A DNA stretch of 64,000 bases from Dermatophagoides farinae. Lineage: Eukaryota > Arthropoda > Arachnida > Sarcoptiformes > Pyroglyphidae. Below are positions 23,299-36,809 of the stretch, one piece after another. Within the stretch, counting starts at the first letter, position 1; the number at the start of each line of letters is the position of its first letter. The position numbers and the translations under genes are program-made. The notes below the pieces were generated by a model. It made no database searches. It was not told the DNA's origin and worked only from the letters and a program-made list of their open reading frames with translations. The stretch covers positions 1,469,001 through 1,533,000 of the forward strand of contig NC_134684.1 in assembly GCF_024713945.1 (NCBI RefSeq), in the 5' to 3' direction.

Positions 23299-24950
23299 AT
23301 GCCTGTGAATCAAATTCAAAATGGAACATCATCATCATCATCATCAGCAGCAGCTACGAATGGATGTAAATGGCCAGAGAATGTTGGCATCATTGCAATG
23401 GACATTTATTTTCCATCATCATATGTTGATCAAACTGATTTAGAAGAATTTAATGGCGTATCCAAAGGTAAATATACCATTGGTCTTGGCCAATTAAAAA
23501 TGGGTTTCACCGATGATCGTGAAGATATATCATCAATTTGTTTGACGGTTACGGAAAGTTTGTTGAAAAAATATCAAATTTCACCGGTGGATATTGGTTT
23601 CCTTATGATTGGTACCGAAACGATTATTGATAAATCGAAAAGCATCAAAACTGTATTGATGGATTTGTTTAAAGATAGTGGAAATACCGATATTGAAGGT
23701 ATCCATGCTACGAATGCATGTTATGGTGGTACCGCTTCGTTGTTTCATGCAATCGATTGGATTGAATCAAGTAGTTGGGATGGACGTTATGCATTGGTTG
23801 TTGCGGCCGATATTGCTGTTTATGCTAGCGGTGCAGCTAGACCTACCGGTAAGTTCACACGCATTGAAATCGTGATTTTTTATTTTCTGATTATTTTATT
23901 CAAATCAATCAACCATAGGCGGATGTGGTGCCGTTGCAATGTTGATCGGGCCAAATGCAGCAATAGTTTTGGATCGTAAAGTTCGTTCCACTTATATGGC
24001 CAATGTTTATGATTTTTATAAGCCAGATCTCTCATCGGAATATCCATACGTTGATGGCCCATTATCTAATCAATGCTATCTACAAGCATTGGATCAATGT
24101 TTTAATTTATATTTCGATAAGGCCAATCGTAATCGAGATGAATTGCTGAACCATAACAATCATTCTGAACAACAATCGATGATCGAATTAAGCCATTTTG
24201 ATGGAATCATTTTTCATGCACCTTATTGTAAATTAGTACAAAAATCGGTGGCACGTATGCATTTGCTCAACAATCTTCGCTTACAAGCACATGATCCAAG
24301 TCGATTCGATACAAAATTAGAGAAATATAGGTTTGTAATAATAGTAATATATCAAGTACAGAAATTTATCTGATTTCTTATTATTGTAGGAATGTTAAAC
24401 TGGAAGAATCGTATAATGATCGTGAAATGGAAAAATTGTTGCTTACATTGAGTTCGGAGAATTTCAACAAACGTACTGATCCAAGTTTAATGTTGGCTCG
24501 TGAAATTGGTAACATGTATACGGCATCCCTTTATGCTTGTGTTATTTCCTTTATTCTCAGGTATGTATTATCAGTACTCATCATATTGATTGCTTAAATT
24601 CTTATTCTTGCTCATTATTCAGTGATTCAGTGGAAAATCTAACTGACAAACGCCTTTTGCTATTTTCCTATGGTTCTGGTTTGGCTGCATCAATGTTTTC
24701 GGCACGTGTAACAAAAGATAAAGCAATATTATCACGATTAATGAAAGGTTTGACCGATGTTCAACCACGATTACAACAACGACAACGTGTGCCACCAACA
24801 AAATTCGAAGAAACATTGAATCTTCGTGAAAAGACACATAATATTGCACCATATGAACCTACTGGTGATGTTTCATCATTAATGGCCGGTACTTATTATA
24901 TTACCGATATTAATCAAAAATATCATCGAACATATTCAAAAGTTCAATGA
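23299..24950 (+). CDS. HMGCS1: hydroxymethylglutaryl-CoA synthase, 486 aa
   Basis: Condenses acetyl-CoA with acetoacetyl-CoA to HMG-CoA at the head of the mevalonate pathway. Arthropods lack sterol synthesis and use the pathway for isoprenoids, dolichol, ubiquinone and methyl-farnesoate-type hormones. Exons: 23299-23848, 23919-24330, 24390-24560 and 24623-24950, 1461 nt in all. The catalytic triad is visible: Glu107 ([11 protein letters not shown]), nucleophile Cys141 ([11 protein letters not shown]) and His near residue 282 ([14 protein letters not shown]). Other landmarks are [35 protein letters not shown] and [14 protein letters not shown] short Ser/Ala-rich leader precedes [11 protein letters not shown] and shows no mitochondrial targeting character, which fits the cytosolic form. 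AATAAA at 25287-25292 is a candidate poly(A) signal. Confidence 0.96.
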
Positions 24951-26174
24951 TGATATGATTTATTGATTTTTTTTGAGCAAGAAAAAAAAATTATCATGTG
25001 ATGTAATGAAGATATAACTATTCGATAGATGAAAAAACATATATACTAGGCTACTATATAATACGTACTTGATAATATGAAACAAACAAACAAATATATT
25101 CAAATCAATACTACATGTGGATTATTAATTAATCTTTTCTTATTATTATTATTTTAACACTGTGTTTGTGTGTTGAATCTTCTAATTATATATTCTTCTT
25201 ATGTGTATTTTTGATTTATTTTTTTCTTATTTACGCAATTCTATTTTTATTATTTAAAATTTTTTTTTCCCCCATTAATTTTATGCAATAAAAAAGATTC
25301 TATGAAACAAAACAAAACAAAAATTTTTTTTTTGATTGAAAAAACTGAATATTTACATTCACATCATATAAAATCGAACATGATGGAAAATGTCCATCAA
25401 ATGGTGTAAAAAACTGCTGTTGTTGTGGTGAAGAGTTGTTTATTCTTGCAATAGAAAAAAATATTCCACGCCACCACACCATATATTTACCGATTCAAAT
25501 AAACAAATCGAAACGAAATCAATACTATACCGTTATTATATCGATAATAAAAAGATTTCTATGTTGACAAATTCTGTATGATGAGTGTATACGATATATT
25601 TGTATTTCTCTCATGCAATGAATGGCCCTTGCCATCATCATCATCAATACAAACAAACATACACACACACACACACATCTTTGATCCTTGGGTCTTTTTA
25701 TTTTGTTTGTTGGACAAATTTTTTTTTTTTGGGATTTCAATTTTTCAACAACAACAACAACAATAAAAAACAGCCATGATTTCAAGTGTCTTTTCTGTTT
25801 TTTTTTTAAACTCGGAACGAATTTAAATCATTTTCAATTTGTTCGTTTTTTTCTGTTTGTTTGTTTGTTTGAGATTTTTTTTTTTGATTTGAAAAAAATA
25901 AAGTAAATTTGATTCTTCGACAATATATATAAAGGTATATATTATTAGTTTTAGACTTGAAAAGCGCACATTTCATTCTTTTCTCTCTCTCTCTCTCTTT
26001 TTTCTTTTGTCATCCAAAATCACATATATCGATCCATTTGACATTTGATGACTTGGATTTTCAATCTGAATTAATCTGATCATAATATGGCCACTTGAAA
26101 AAAAAAATTTTTTTCATCCATTTCTATATGGCTCTAATAATAATTTTCATTAGTGTGACTGGAATAATAATAAC

Positions 26175-26208
<34 letters not shown>

Positions 26209-29200
26209 ACTGCTAATTGTATTTATATTAACTGAACCACTTGTGTATGTTATTTATGATAACTTTTGAACTTTTTTTTTCATTCATTCTTTCTTTCTTT
26301 GTAGCACCAAACTTGCTTTTTTTCAGTATTTTGAAATTTAGATGGATAATGATCATCACCATATGAATGAAATAATAATCGTGTTGTGATTATCGAGTAT
26401 GCATTTAGTATTGCGTTTTCGTTTTCATTTTCATATTTTTTTTCTGCACTGGTCACAACAAAAAAAAAAATTGAATCCACTTGAACAAAACTATTGACTG
26501 GCCATGGGCCGTTCATTTCTTTTTTTTTCTTGATGCTCAATTCTCTATAGAGAAAATCTGATGTATTTGGCACCCAAGTCCATATTTTTTTTCAGTTTTG
26601 TTTTGTTTTCTCGGTATTCAATTCAATTCATCTTGCACCAAGAAAAGAACTTTGGTTTTTCGTTTTTCTCCATTGTTATAAAAGGTTGCAAAAAATTTTT
26701 TTATATTGTTCTTCGAAACATAAACTTTGTTAACGCTTGAATGATTGGCAACAACATAAATAAATATAATGATCATTGAAACACCTTAAAAATTAGCATT
26801 TGGAATTTCTTTTTTTTTCTGTTCATTTCACCCACCGAACAAAAAATAACCAAATAACTCCTTCAGCCAATGTTGTTGTAATGAAAAAGTTAAAGTTGCA
26901 CTTGAAGAACAAAGAAAAAAAATAAATAACATTTATAATTGGATCATCATCATCATCATCACGGTCATCACCTATATCCATAATCTTTAGAAAATCAATC
27001 AGATTTTATCGATTTGATTGATTTCTGGCCATACAGAAATGAAAATCATCATTTTGGTTTGTTTCGTTTCGTTTTAAATCAAAACAGGATAATCGATCCA
27101 CCGATTGTTATTTTTTTCTCCTTTCAATTGATATATCTATCACCATTGTAGTATAGTCAAATTTCTTCTAATCAGGGTATTTATTCAGTTCAGAAAACCA
27201 AGACAAAGAAAATGTACCCATGTTGATCATTGAAATCTACTACTTTTTTTTCCTATTCTTTTCATTCTATTTGAGTCAAGTTTTATAAAAAAAAAAATTT
27301 TTTTTTTTGCAAGGCCCAATTTATCCATTTTTTTGTGTCAATTATTAACGGATGGTTGATCATCATCATCGTCGTTGGTTGTTAGTGTTTGCTTCAATTG
27401 ATTTGAATTACATTTTTATTCTCTCTTTATCGTCATTCTCTTTTCTTTGGATTCAACAATCAGGAAAATTTTTTTCGTTGTTGTTGTTGTTGTTGTTTGT
27501 TGTTTTTTTTCCACTAGATCAATCGATTGTAGAAATCGAAATCAAAATCGAAATAAATAATCGTAATATTTAGACATTTTCACTTCAAATCCAAAGTGTG
27601 TGTGTGAGTGTTGAAAACAAACAAACAAAAAAAACGTTGATGGAGGTAATAGATAGACTCGATAATCATTCGTTGACACACACACACACACACACACGAT
27701 CAGGATCTAGGATGTAAAATACAAGAATAATATGAATCGCAGAACAATATGACATATCAAAAACATGTTTTTTTTTCATTCCCATCCATTCTTTCTTCTC
27801 ATTGATTCAATCAACGAAAAAAAAAATTTGTTGTGATTCAAATTTAATTTTCATTTCATTTTCTCTATGTTTGTTTCATCATCATCATCATCATCATCTT
27901 TTTTTTATATTTATTTGGTTGAATGAATTTTGTTCCAAATCAGAAATTGAATCCGAATTTTGGCGTTTATTATCATCATCATCCTCATCATCATCATCAT
28001 CATCGGTTAGTTATATACATCCATTTATAGTTATTATATTAAGTTAACCGTAACCATAACACACACACACACACAACCAAACACAATGGATGCTATAAAT
28101 GACAAGCGTAAAAATTGTTAATGATGATGATGATGATGATGATCAGCCAACCAATCGACCAAATAACAATGGTGTTTTGTTAGCTTAGAATTTTTGGTGA
28201 TCTGTATTTGATTTTTTTTTCTTTAATAATAATAAATTACAAATATATATGTGTGTATGTCATTGGTTTTTTTTTATTTTTATTTTCTATTTTCAATTTT
28301 TGTCAAATTTGAATAAATGTCATTCTTGTCAGAATATTGTCAGAATATTCGTTATGGATCATTTTTCCATATATATATATACATAGATATGTGTTTCTGT
28401 TTATTGTTATTGTCAAACAGAAGAACAGAAAAAAAATTCATTTCCATAATTCCATTGTGTGTGTGTTCAATTCTCTATTGTGAATTTGGATTTGAATTAT
28501 AGAATGATTCTTCATATCCAAAAAACCAAATCATCATCATTAAATGATGATGATGAAGAAGAAGAAAAGTTGATGAAATTTTTATGTTAATATACCTGTC
28601 GTCACCACCAACCAACCATCATCATTATCATCATCATCATCAATGTGACTACACGATCTGGACATAAATATAAATGTCTGGCATATACACAAACAAACAA
28701 ACAAACAAAAAAAACTTTTCTTTTTTTGTCGAATACAAAATTCAATAATTCTGGCCAAATTCAGTGAAACAGTAATTTGTTTGTTTGTTTTTTTTTTGTA
28801 CGAAATTATTCAATCTCGAAAATTATTATCGATCGATTGTAAGATTTCTTTGCAATTATTTGCAGTAGCCGTCGATTTTTTTTCTTTGTAGACTAAAATT
28901 TGAAATAAACAAAAAAAATTGTCCAAACCAAACATTTGCATACAACATATAACATCCATATCCAATCATCCATATACAGACTTATTATAGAAAATCATCA
29001 TCATCATCATCAAATTTTGAAATAATTTACAATCATTATTTACATTTTTTTTTTCGTTTTCGTAATTCTGACATGACAAAACAATTTTTTTTTTGTCTTT
29101 GTTCACCCCATCGATTGTTCGATCAATCGATCGATCGATCGATTGATTGATTGATTGATAGCGACGCCATATATAGACACATTATTATTCAATTAGTGTT

Positions 29201-30473
29201 GGCGAGAATAAAAAAAAACAAAACAAAACAAGAACATTTCCATTGGTGAATTGAATTATGGATTTTTTTTTCTACTTCATTTTACTTTGAAATTTTCGTT
29301 TTTTTTCTGTTCTTTTATATTCAAATCAAATATCTATATTATCATTCATTCATTCATTCAATGAACAATTGGATCCAATGATTTTTTTTTTTTTTTGAAT
29401 CTTGTCTATTATGTCGATATTATTGTCAACATGAGGACAAGATAAAGTTTTTGTCATTATTTTCGGTCGGTCGGTCTGTGTGTGTGTGTGTGTTTTTTTT
29501 CTGCAATTATTTGGTTCAGTATTTAAATCTGGATTTATCAATTTGGTAACTTCTTATTAATAAGAAGAAACTAGCCGACTTTTTTCTTTCTTTGTCGTCT
29601 TTTTTTTTCTCTTGGATAATAAGGTGTATAATCCTTACCCTTATTCATTGTCATTAATTCAATCAACCGACTAACCAACCGACCAAAAAAAAAAATTAGT
29701 GAACAATAAACCACAAACAAATGAATGAATGAATGAGCTTCGTGGTTTGATCAATTCGGTTCAATAAGTAATTTATTTTGTGTGAACAAAGAGAAAAAAC
29801 CCACAAAACCTAAAACGGACCTTCTTCTTTTATTATAATCAAATTTTATTTTATTTTTTTGACTGATCAATGAATCGAATACGATTTTGTTTGTCAGGCC
29901 ATACGACCTATACAAACTGAACAAACAAACATCTTTATTATGGTCATATTAAATGTAAATAATACAATTGTCACTGTCGTTGTTGTTTGCTGAACCATAT
30001 AGACATTAAAGTTAAAGTCGATGATTATTGAAAGGTGAATCGATCAGGTCAAAAAAAATGGACGACCTATAAGTCATGCAGCAAACAGATAAACAAAAAA
30101 AAATACATGTGTGTGATCATCACATTTTGTTGTTGTTGTTGTTGTAAATTTCAGTTCCCAGGTGTCAATTACCAAATATTTATTGATTGATCCATTTAAA
30201 AATTTTTTTTTTGAAGTGTTATTTGTACCTTGAATGAATGATATCAATGAATTTTTCTTTGGAACAAAATCATCATTCAATTCTAATTTTTTTTCTTCTT
30301 TTCTTTGTTTAAATATTTACAAATATTCAAGAGGTGAAAGGTTATAATATGTCCGTGTGTGTGTGCGTTTGTGTGTGTGTGCGTGGGTGTTTGCTATTTG
30401 TTTGTTTATATGAATGAATCTAATATAATTGATCAAATAAAAAAAAGGGCTATTTAATGTTGTAATGATAGTG
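24951..30473. other. 5.5-kb gene-poor region
   Basis: Lies between the tail-to-tail ends of HMGCS and the DMRT gene. After the HMGCS 3' UTR (poly(A) signal near 25287) I see only low-complexity DNA: CAA tract near 26168-26210, ATC tracts near 26943-26961, CA at 27677-27697, CAT runs near 27876-27899 and 27968-28002, CA near 28059-28076, a CGAT cluster near 29119-29158, GT near 29475-29494 and 30355-30382. No reading frame has protein-like composition and no RNA gene is recognisable. It could hold distal enhancers or long UTRs. Confidence 0.45.
27677..27697 (+). repeat. (CA)n microsatellite
   Basis: Short pure CA array in the gene-poor region between HMGCS and DMRT. One of several similar arrays there. 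Confidence 0.85.
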
Positions 30474-33400
30474 TTAATCCAATTCAGTGTTGTTGGTGGT
30501 CTTTACATTTGTTATGTTCATGGTACCCGTTGTTGAGTTTTTATTATTATTATTATTATTTGTACCCATAATCGATGTCGCTGTTGATGATGTAGTAGCA
30601 CCCATCATCATATTACCATACCATCCACCATTATTACCGGCAACAATACCGGATGCACAAATATTATGTAAAGCATTCTGTAACTGATGATGAATATTCA
30701 TTGATAAAGCTTGTGTCGTTGGCATTGTTGTTGTTGTTGTTGCAGTTGTTGGTGTAGTTCTTTGTTGTTGTTGTTGTTGCTGAAACGTTTTTGGTTGCTG
30801 TTGTGTTAATTCATCTAGATTATTTATTTGATCAAAAAATGATTTACTACCACCATTCGGTAATAGACCATGAAGTGATGATGCTAAATTTGGTGTGGTA
30901 GGAAAAAATCCTGGTATTGAACCACCAAATAGGCTACGATATCCTACTAGTGAATCAAATATTTGTCTAGTCATAGCCGGTAATTGTAATGATGATGATG
31001 ACGATGATGATGATGGTGTGGCTGGTAATGGTAAATTATTACCATCATCCATCATATTCAATTTGGCTAGATTTGATGAAAAAAATGATGATGATGCTGC
31101 TGCTGTGGCTGTTGCTGGCGATGACGATGATGATGATGATGATTGTGGTGGCGGCGGTGGTGGTGGTGGTGCTGGTACGGGATGAAATATCGACAAATCA
31201 TTCAAATTAATACCACCGATCGATGATGGTATCGTATTAGTATCGACTATTCCACGTGGATGTATATCGGCATTAAAATTTGTCATCAATGCAGGATTCA
31301 ATTGTGGATTATTGTTGGTCATTGGTGAATATTGTTGTTTTGTTGAAAATGATAATGGTTCAACACCATTATTGAACATGAATTGATTGATATCCTGTGT
31401 ACCGAAATGCGATGATTCTGACGGCAAGCAACCTGTGTCTAATGAATTTGTTTCAAACAATTGTTTGGCAATTGGAACAATTTCATGCTGTTGCTGCTGT
31501 TGATTATGATTATGGTGATTATGGCCACGTATTGTCATTGCTTTTTCATAGTTTGCTTTATGTCGTACAAATGAATTTTTTGGTTTTTTCTTATTCAAAC
31601 CAAATTTTTTACGTATTTCACTAAAATCCGTTTCAACCGGTACTTTAACCGTCATCATTCTTTGTATCATAGTTTCAGTATCAAATTTTGTTAAATCATT
31701 TTGTGATGAAGATTCTTGTATCAATACATCAATCGTTTTCAATATATCACCATTACAATTGTTCAATGTTGTTTCCAAATGATGATCATTGATTTTTGGA
31801 AATATTTTCTCCAATATTTTGATTACATTCATCGATTCTTGTTGCTGTTGCTGCTGAAGTTGTTGTTGTTGTTGCTGCTGTTGCTGTTTTTGTGACTCTA
31901 CACGTGCCTGTTTTTTTCGACCATTTGTCATCATCATCATCATCATATCATTGGTCGAAGAAGATGAAGAAAAATTTGTTGCTGCTGCTGATCTTTTTGC
32001 CGTTGTTGTTGTTGCCAATCGTCGGATTGTTCCATTTATCGTTGATGATGATGACGATGATCGTCGTTGTTGTTTGATTTATCGTTGCTGCTGATTCATC
32101 TTTTGTTTCAATAGTGGTAGCTGTGAATTAATAAAAGAAAAAACAAAAGTCAAATTCAAAAAAAAAATTTCAATAACGAACAAGAAAAAAAAGGTTGCAA
32201 ACATCCCCAATCATAATCATAATCCCAAATAATGTTTGACATTCCAATGACACGCTCAATTATTATTATTTCCAATTTCCATTATTTATCCGATCGGTGT
32301 GTTATATTAATTTAATTAAATTTGATTAATCTCTCACTTTTTTTTTGTTGTTCACTTCATTGTCATTTATATGATGTGTGAAAATAACCACCATCACCAC
32401 CACCATCACCACCATAATTCCCCCCACCACCACTGTTATTGTCATAATAATAATAATAATTCTCGGCTTCATCATTCATTCATTTCTATATGGAAAAGCA
32501 TCCAACTTTTTTTTCGATTCTGTGTGCGATTCGATTTGGCTATTTCGTTTTTTTTTATTATTCATTGTGTGTATTTGGATGTGTGTGTGTGATCCGTTAT
32601 TATTAAAATATTCTATACATTTTTTTTCTCTCTGGCTAAAATATTTCTATTTTTCATTTTCTCTGGTTGTAGTTTTTTTTTTTTTTTTTTTTTGGTAGAA
32701 AGAATTTTTTTCCCTCCATCATCATCATCATCATTGGATTCATGATGATGTATTAAATTGACTCGAAAGGAATTTTTTGTTTTGTTTTGTTTGCCTCTCG
32801 CTCTTCTTTTTCTCTTTATTGTGGATTTAATATTTGAAATTATTATCACGGTTGTGTGTGTGTGTGTGTGTGTGTATGTGTTCCAGAATCAACACAGAAC
32901 CTTCGAATATTTTTGTTTGTTTGTTTGTGTGACAATGACAGTTTTATGAGTTTTCATTTATTCACTCTCTATTTCTGCGTTTTATATTTGGACTGGTTTC
33001 ATTTATCGTTTCGAATGAATAAATGAAAATAAAAATGTAGAAAAATATGGAATTTGACATTTTTTTTCCATTTCATTTTTGCAATTTTTCATTCATTTAT
33101 TCATCGATTATGGTGATGATGATGATGATGATGATACACTTTGAAAATGTTTTAAAAATTTAAAATAACACACACACACACACGTGTGTTTGCATTATTT
33201 TTTGTATTGAAAAAGTAGATGAAAAATCAATCTATAGGTCACACACACACACATTTTATTTCATTTCATTTTGTATTGATTGATTGATTGTTTTTAATGC
33301 ATTATTTTGTTGTTGTTGTTTTGGTTAAAATATAACTTATTTTTGTTCATTCGAAAACAATGGGCCATTTTGACCAAATTTGAGCTTTTTGTGTGTAAAT

Positions 33401-36400
33401 GTTTTTTTTTCATTTCATTTTTTTGTGGCATGATCATCATTCGAACATTTTGCCTTAAATGTAAATATTTTTTTGTTTGTTGTTGTTGTTGTTATTTTTT
33501 GTTGTTTTTGTTGTTGTTTTTTTTCTTCGTAGATCAACACAAATAGATCCATTATTTAAATAATATATATCTATACATTCGTCACTCTATATTTCTGGCT
33601 ATACGACACCTTCAATTTGTTTTTTTTTCACGCTTTCTCTCTTTCTTGCTCTTGGTTTTTATCGCTTAGCGTGTTTGCAAATGAATTTGTTTCGAAACAA
33701 CGAAAAAAAAACTCTATCTGATGGTGGCGGGGGTAAGTTAGACCAATATTGAATTATTGAATTGAAAAAAAAATCCTAAATGGATTTGTCTCGATTCGCT
33801 GTTAAGCCAATTTTATTTGTGTGTTTGTGTGTGTGTGTAACAATAAACAACACACACATACACACAAACACAGTGAGTGAATATTGATGTAAATATAAAA
33901 TGTGAATGTGAATGAATCGAATTGAATTGAATTGATGAATGCAAAATGTATTTTTGCACGTTTGTTTCTGATTTATCAAGATGTGTGTGTATGTGTGTAC
34001 GAGTGTGTTAATGGAACTATTGTTTGGGTCCGGAAAAGCCTATTTAGTGTTTTCATAATAATAATAATAATAATATTTTCTGGAACGATTTCGTTTTTTT
34101 TTTTGGTTTTGACATTTCAAACTCCAAAAAGTAAAATCAAAATCATAAATGTATGGATTGTATTGATCTTCTCCAGTGTTCAAATATTCAAACACACACA
34201 CACACATACAAATAAATTTACTGTATTGATGATGATAATGATGATTGTTTCAAGCAGACATTGTTGTTGTTGTGTTCGTAACAATTAGAAATGACACACA
34301 CACACACACACAAACAATCTCTTTTTCTGCGTTTGACATACGCAAGATGAAACTTTTTATTTTTATTATCATTTTGCCTATTTGTAACACAAGTAGTAGG
34401 TAGTGTTTCAACTGGAACCCAAAGAAACAAACATAACAATGACCATTGGTCATTTGCCAGTCCTTATTTTTTTTTTTTTTTTTTTTTGGGTGACAAAGTT
34501 GATTTTTGTTGTTGTTGTTGTTGTCGTTGTTGTTATTGTCACTTTTAGGAAGTGTCAAAGAATTTTTTTTTTCTACGACACACTCAAGTAAAAATGTCAC
34601 TCCCATTCATTCACACTAATTCACTCACGAAAAGATTTGAATCAATCAACAGAAAAATCAATCAAAATCAATGGATAGTTTTTGCAAAAAAAATTTTCTT
34701 TTCATCTTAAGTTTTATTTTTGAATGATGATTTGCCCTCATTCGTAAAGTTTTTTTGTTTGTTTGTCGATAATCAATATTATAAGTGGCTGTCATCATCA
34801 TCATCATCGATGGATCGATCGATCGATTTTTGGTTTATTTTTTTTTCTTCACCCACTATTGTCATCTATTTGTTGTCTTGATCAATCAATCAATACAAGA
34901 GAATGAAAATGAAAAAAAAAATTCATCATCATCATCAGAGGTCAGAGGTCTTTTTGGTTCAAAAAAAAATGTTCCGATTTTAATTAGATCAAATTTGTCA
35001 AACATTTTTTTTTCTTCTTCTCTAAACGGCTAAGCCATTGCTTGTCTTACACGAGATCAAATAAAAAAAAAATTTGAAAATGGAGATTTCTTGAAAGTTT
35101 CCAACAATTTTCATTCATTTTATTGTTTCTGGTTAAATGTGAAAATATGAAATTTTTCGCTCTCATATTCTATTGTTTGTCGTCATCAAGATCCTTAGAC
35201 ACACACACATACATAAATCTTAAGTACGACGATGACGACGACAACGACTACGACTTAATCACCGAAATAATAAGGTCGGGTCCGGTTTTTTTTATTACTA
35301 TTTTGGATCAAACTCTCTAAATGTCTGTTATTGACATGTTTAGATCAGTGTGTGTGGATTGTAATAGTAAACATACAGTTTAGCAGACACAATGCAATGT
35401 TACCAGATGTATATCTACGATTTTTTTTTTCAGGTTTCCAAAATTGTCATTGTCAGTGTGTGTGTGTGTGTGTGTGTGGCACATTGATTGGATATTATTA
35501 TTATTATTATTTAGAAACCTAAAGTTTAGGTCCTAAACAATTGAAAATATTTTCAACCATCAAAAAAAAATAATAAAAAAAATGGAACAAAAAATGATTT
35601 TATCAACGGATTTTCATCGAATGAAATGAAAAACAAAATTGAATTAAACACATCCATTCATCGACAAAGAAACAGTGGTTTTTTTTCTCTTTCCAACACA
35701 TAATCGAATCAAAATTGATTGAGAAAAAAAACAATAACAAATGTTTATCATCCATCAAGCCTCCATTTTTTTCATTCATTGAAAAAAAAAATTTATGTGA
35801 AAAACATATTTACCTGATGATGATGATGATGATGAAGACGATGATAATGATTGTGTCATATTGGCCGTAGTTGTAACATATTGTTGTTGTTGTTGTTGTT
35901 GGTGACGATGCTGATGATGATGATGAGAATTTTGTTCTGATAAAATCTCTTGATGATGATCACCTGCCATTGTCAATGATTGGTCATTGATTTTTTCTTC
36001 ATTTTCATTTTCATTTTCATTTGTTATGGATAAAAATGTCCCATCATCGTCATCATCATCATTGTCTTCATTTTGTTCGCCGCTTGTAATCATTAGATTT
36101 GTTGATGTAACACCTTGATCGATATCTTTCAATTCTGTTGCTGTTGTTGTTGTTGCTGTTGTTTGATGTTGCATTAATTGTGCCATTGCTGCTGATAATG
36201 TTAATCCAGCTTTATGCATAGCAACCAGACCATCTTGACATCCGTATAGGATTCCCATTTCATGTGCTTCATTTTCTTCTTGTGCCTGTTTGTTTTTTTT
36301 TTAGAATTTTCAATAGAATTTTGTGTTATTATTTCTGGCAATGAAATTTTTACCTTCCAAAAACAAAAAACAAAAAAAAAATTTACCTGTTGACGACGTA

Positions 36401-36809
36401 ATGCTACCTGTGCAGCCATAACCCGTTGTCTTTCGGCAATCAATGTACATTTTGCACACATACAATCTTTCCAACGGCAAAATCTTTTATGACCTTTTAA
36501 TGCCGATACAACACCATGATTACGACAACGTGCACATTTTGGTGTACGTTGATATCGATCATTATTATTAGCCATCAATAATGCAGTCGATGGTGATGTT
36601 GATGATGATGATGATGATTTTCGTTTCATAATTGAAGACGGTGATGATGATGATGATAATGATGATAATGATTCTGGTGGTTGTGATAATGGTGATATAA
36701 TCATTGATTCATCATTTGAATCAATATCGGCAGATAATTTTCTTTGATGATTACGATGATGATGATGATCAGTAGTTATGGCCAAAATATTATGGCTATT
36801 ATTATCCAT
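30474..36809 (-). CDS. DM-domain transcription factor with DMA domain (Dmrt93B/DMRTA type)
   Basis: Zinc-finger regulator of sexual or neural development. Exons: 36387-36809, 35814-36285 and 30474-32120, with introns of 101 nt and 3.7 kb. The DM domain (residues 88-135) has every ligand of the intertwined zinc module: Cys92, Cys95, His98, His107, Cys111, Cys116, Cys118, Cys121. The recognition helix runs into [12 protein letters not shown] and then [15 protein letters not shown] across the first splice, a hallmark of this subfamily. Exon 3 carries a DMA domain near 31710-31830 ([20 protein letters not shown]), which doublesex lacks, so this is a Dmrt93B/99B-like gene. Long Gln, Asn, Ser, Pro and His tracts fill the rest. 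The frame expected after the acceptor at 32120 is not the frame of the DMA part; an offset lies between 32078 and 31951 (see findings). Identity is firm, exon 3's start is not. Confidence 0.88.
32121..35813 (-). other. large second intron of the DMRT gene
   Basis: 3.7-kb intron, far longer than the roughly 55-170 nt introns of other genes here. It holds CA/GT runs (32852-32876, 33170-33182, 34194-34206, 34294-34311, 35456-35478), ATG and TTG tracts, and T runs, but no exon or RNA gene I can support. Long introns in developmental regulators often contain enhancers; that is inference. Confidence 0.6.
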
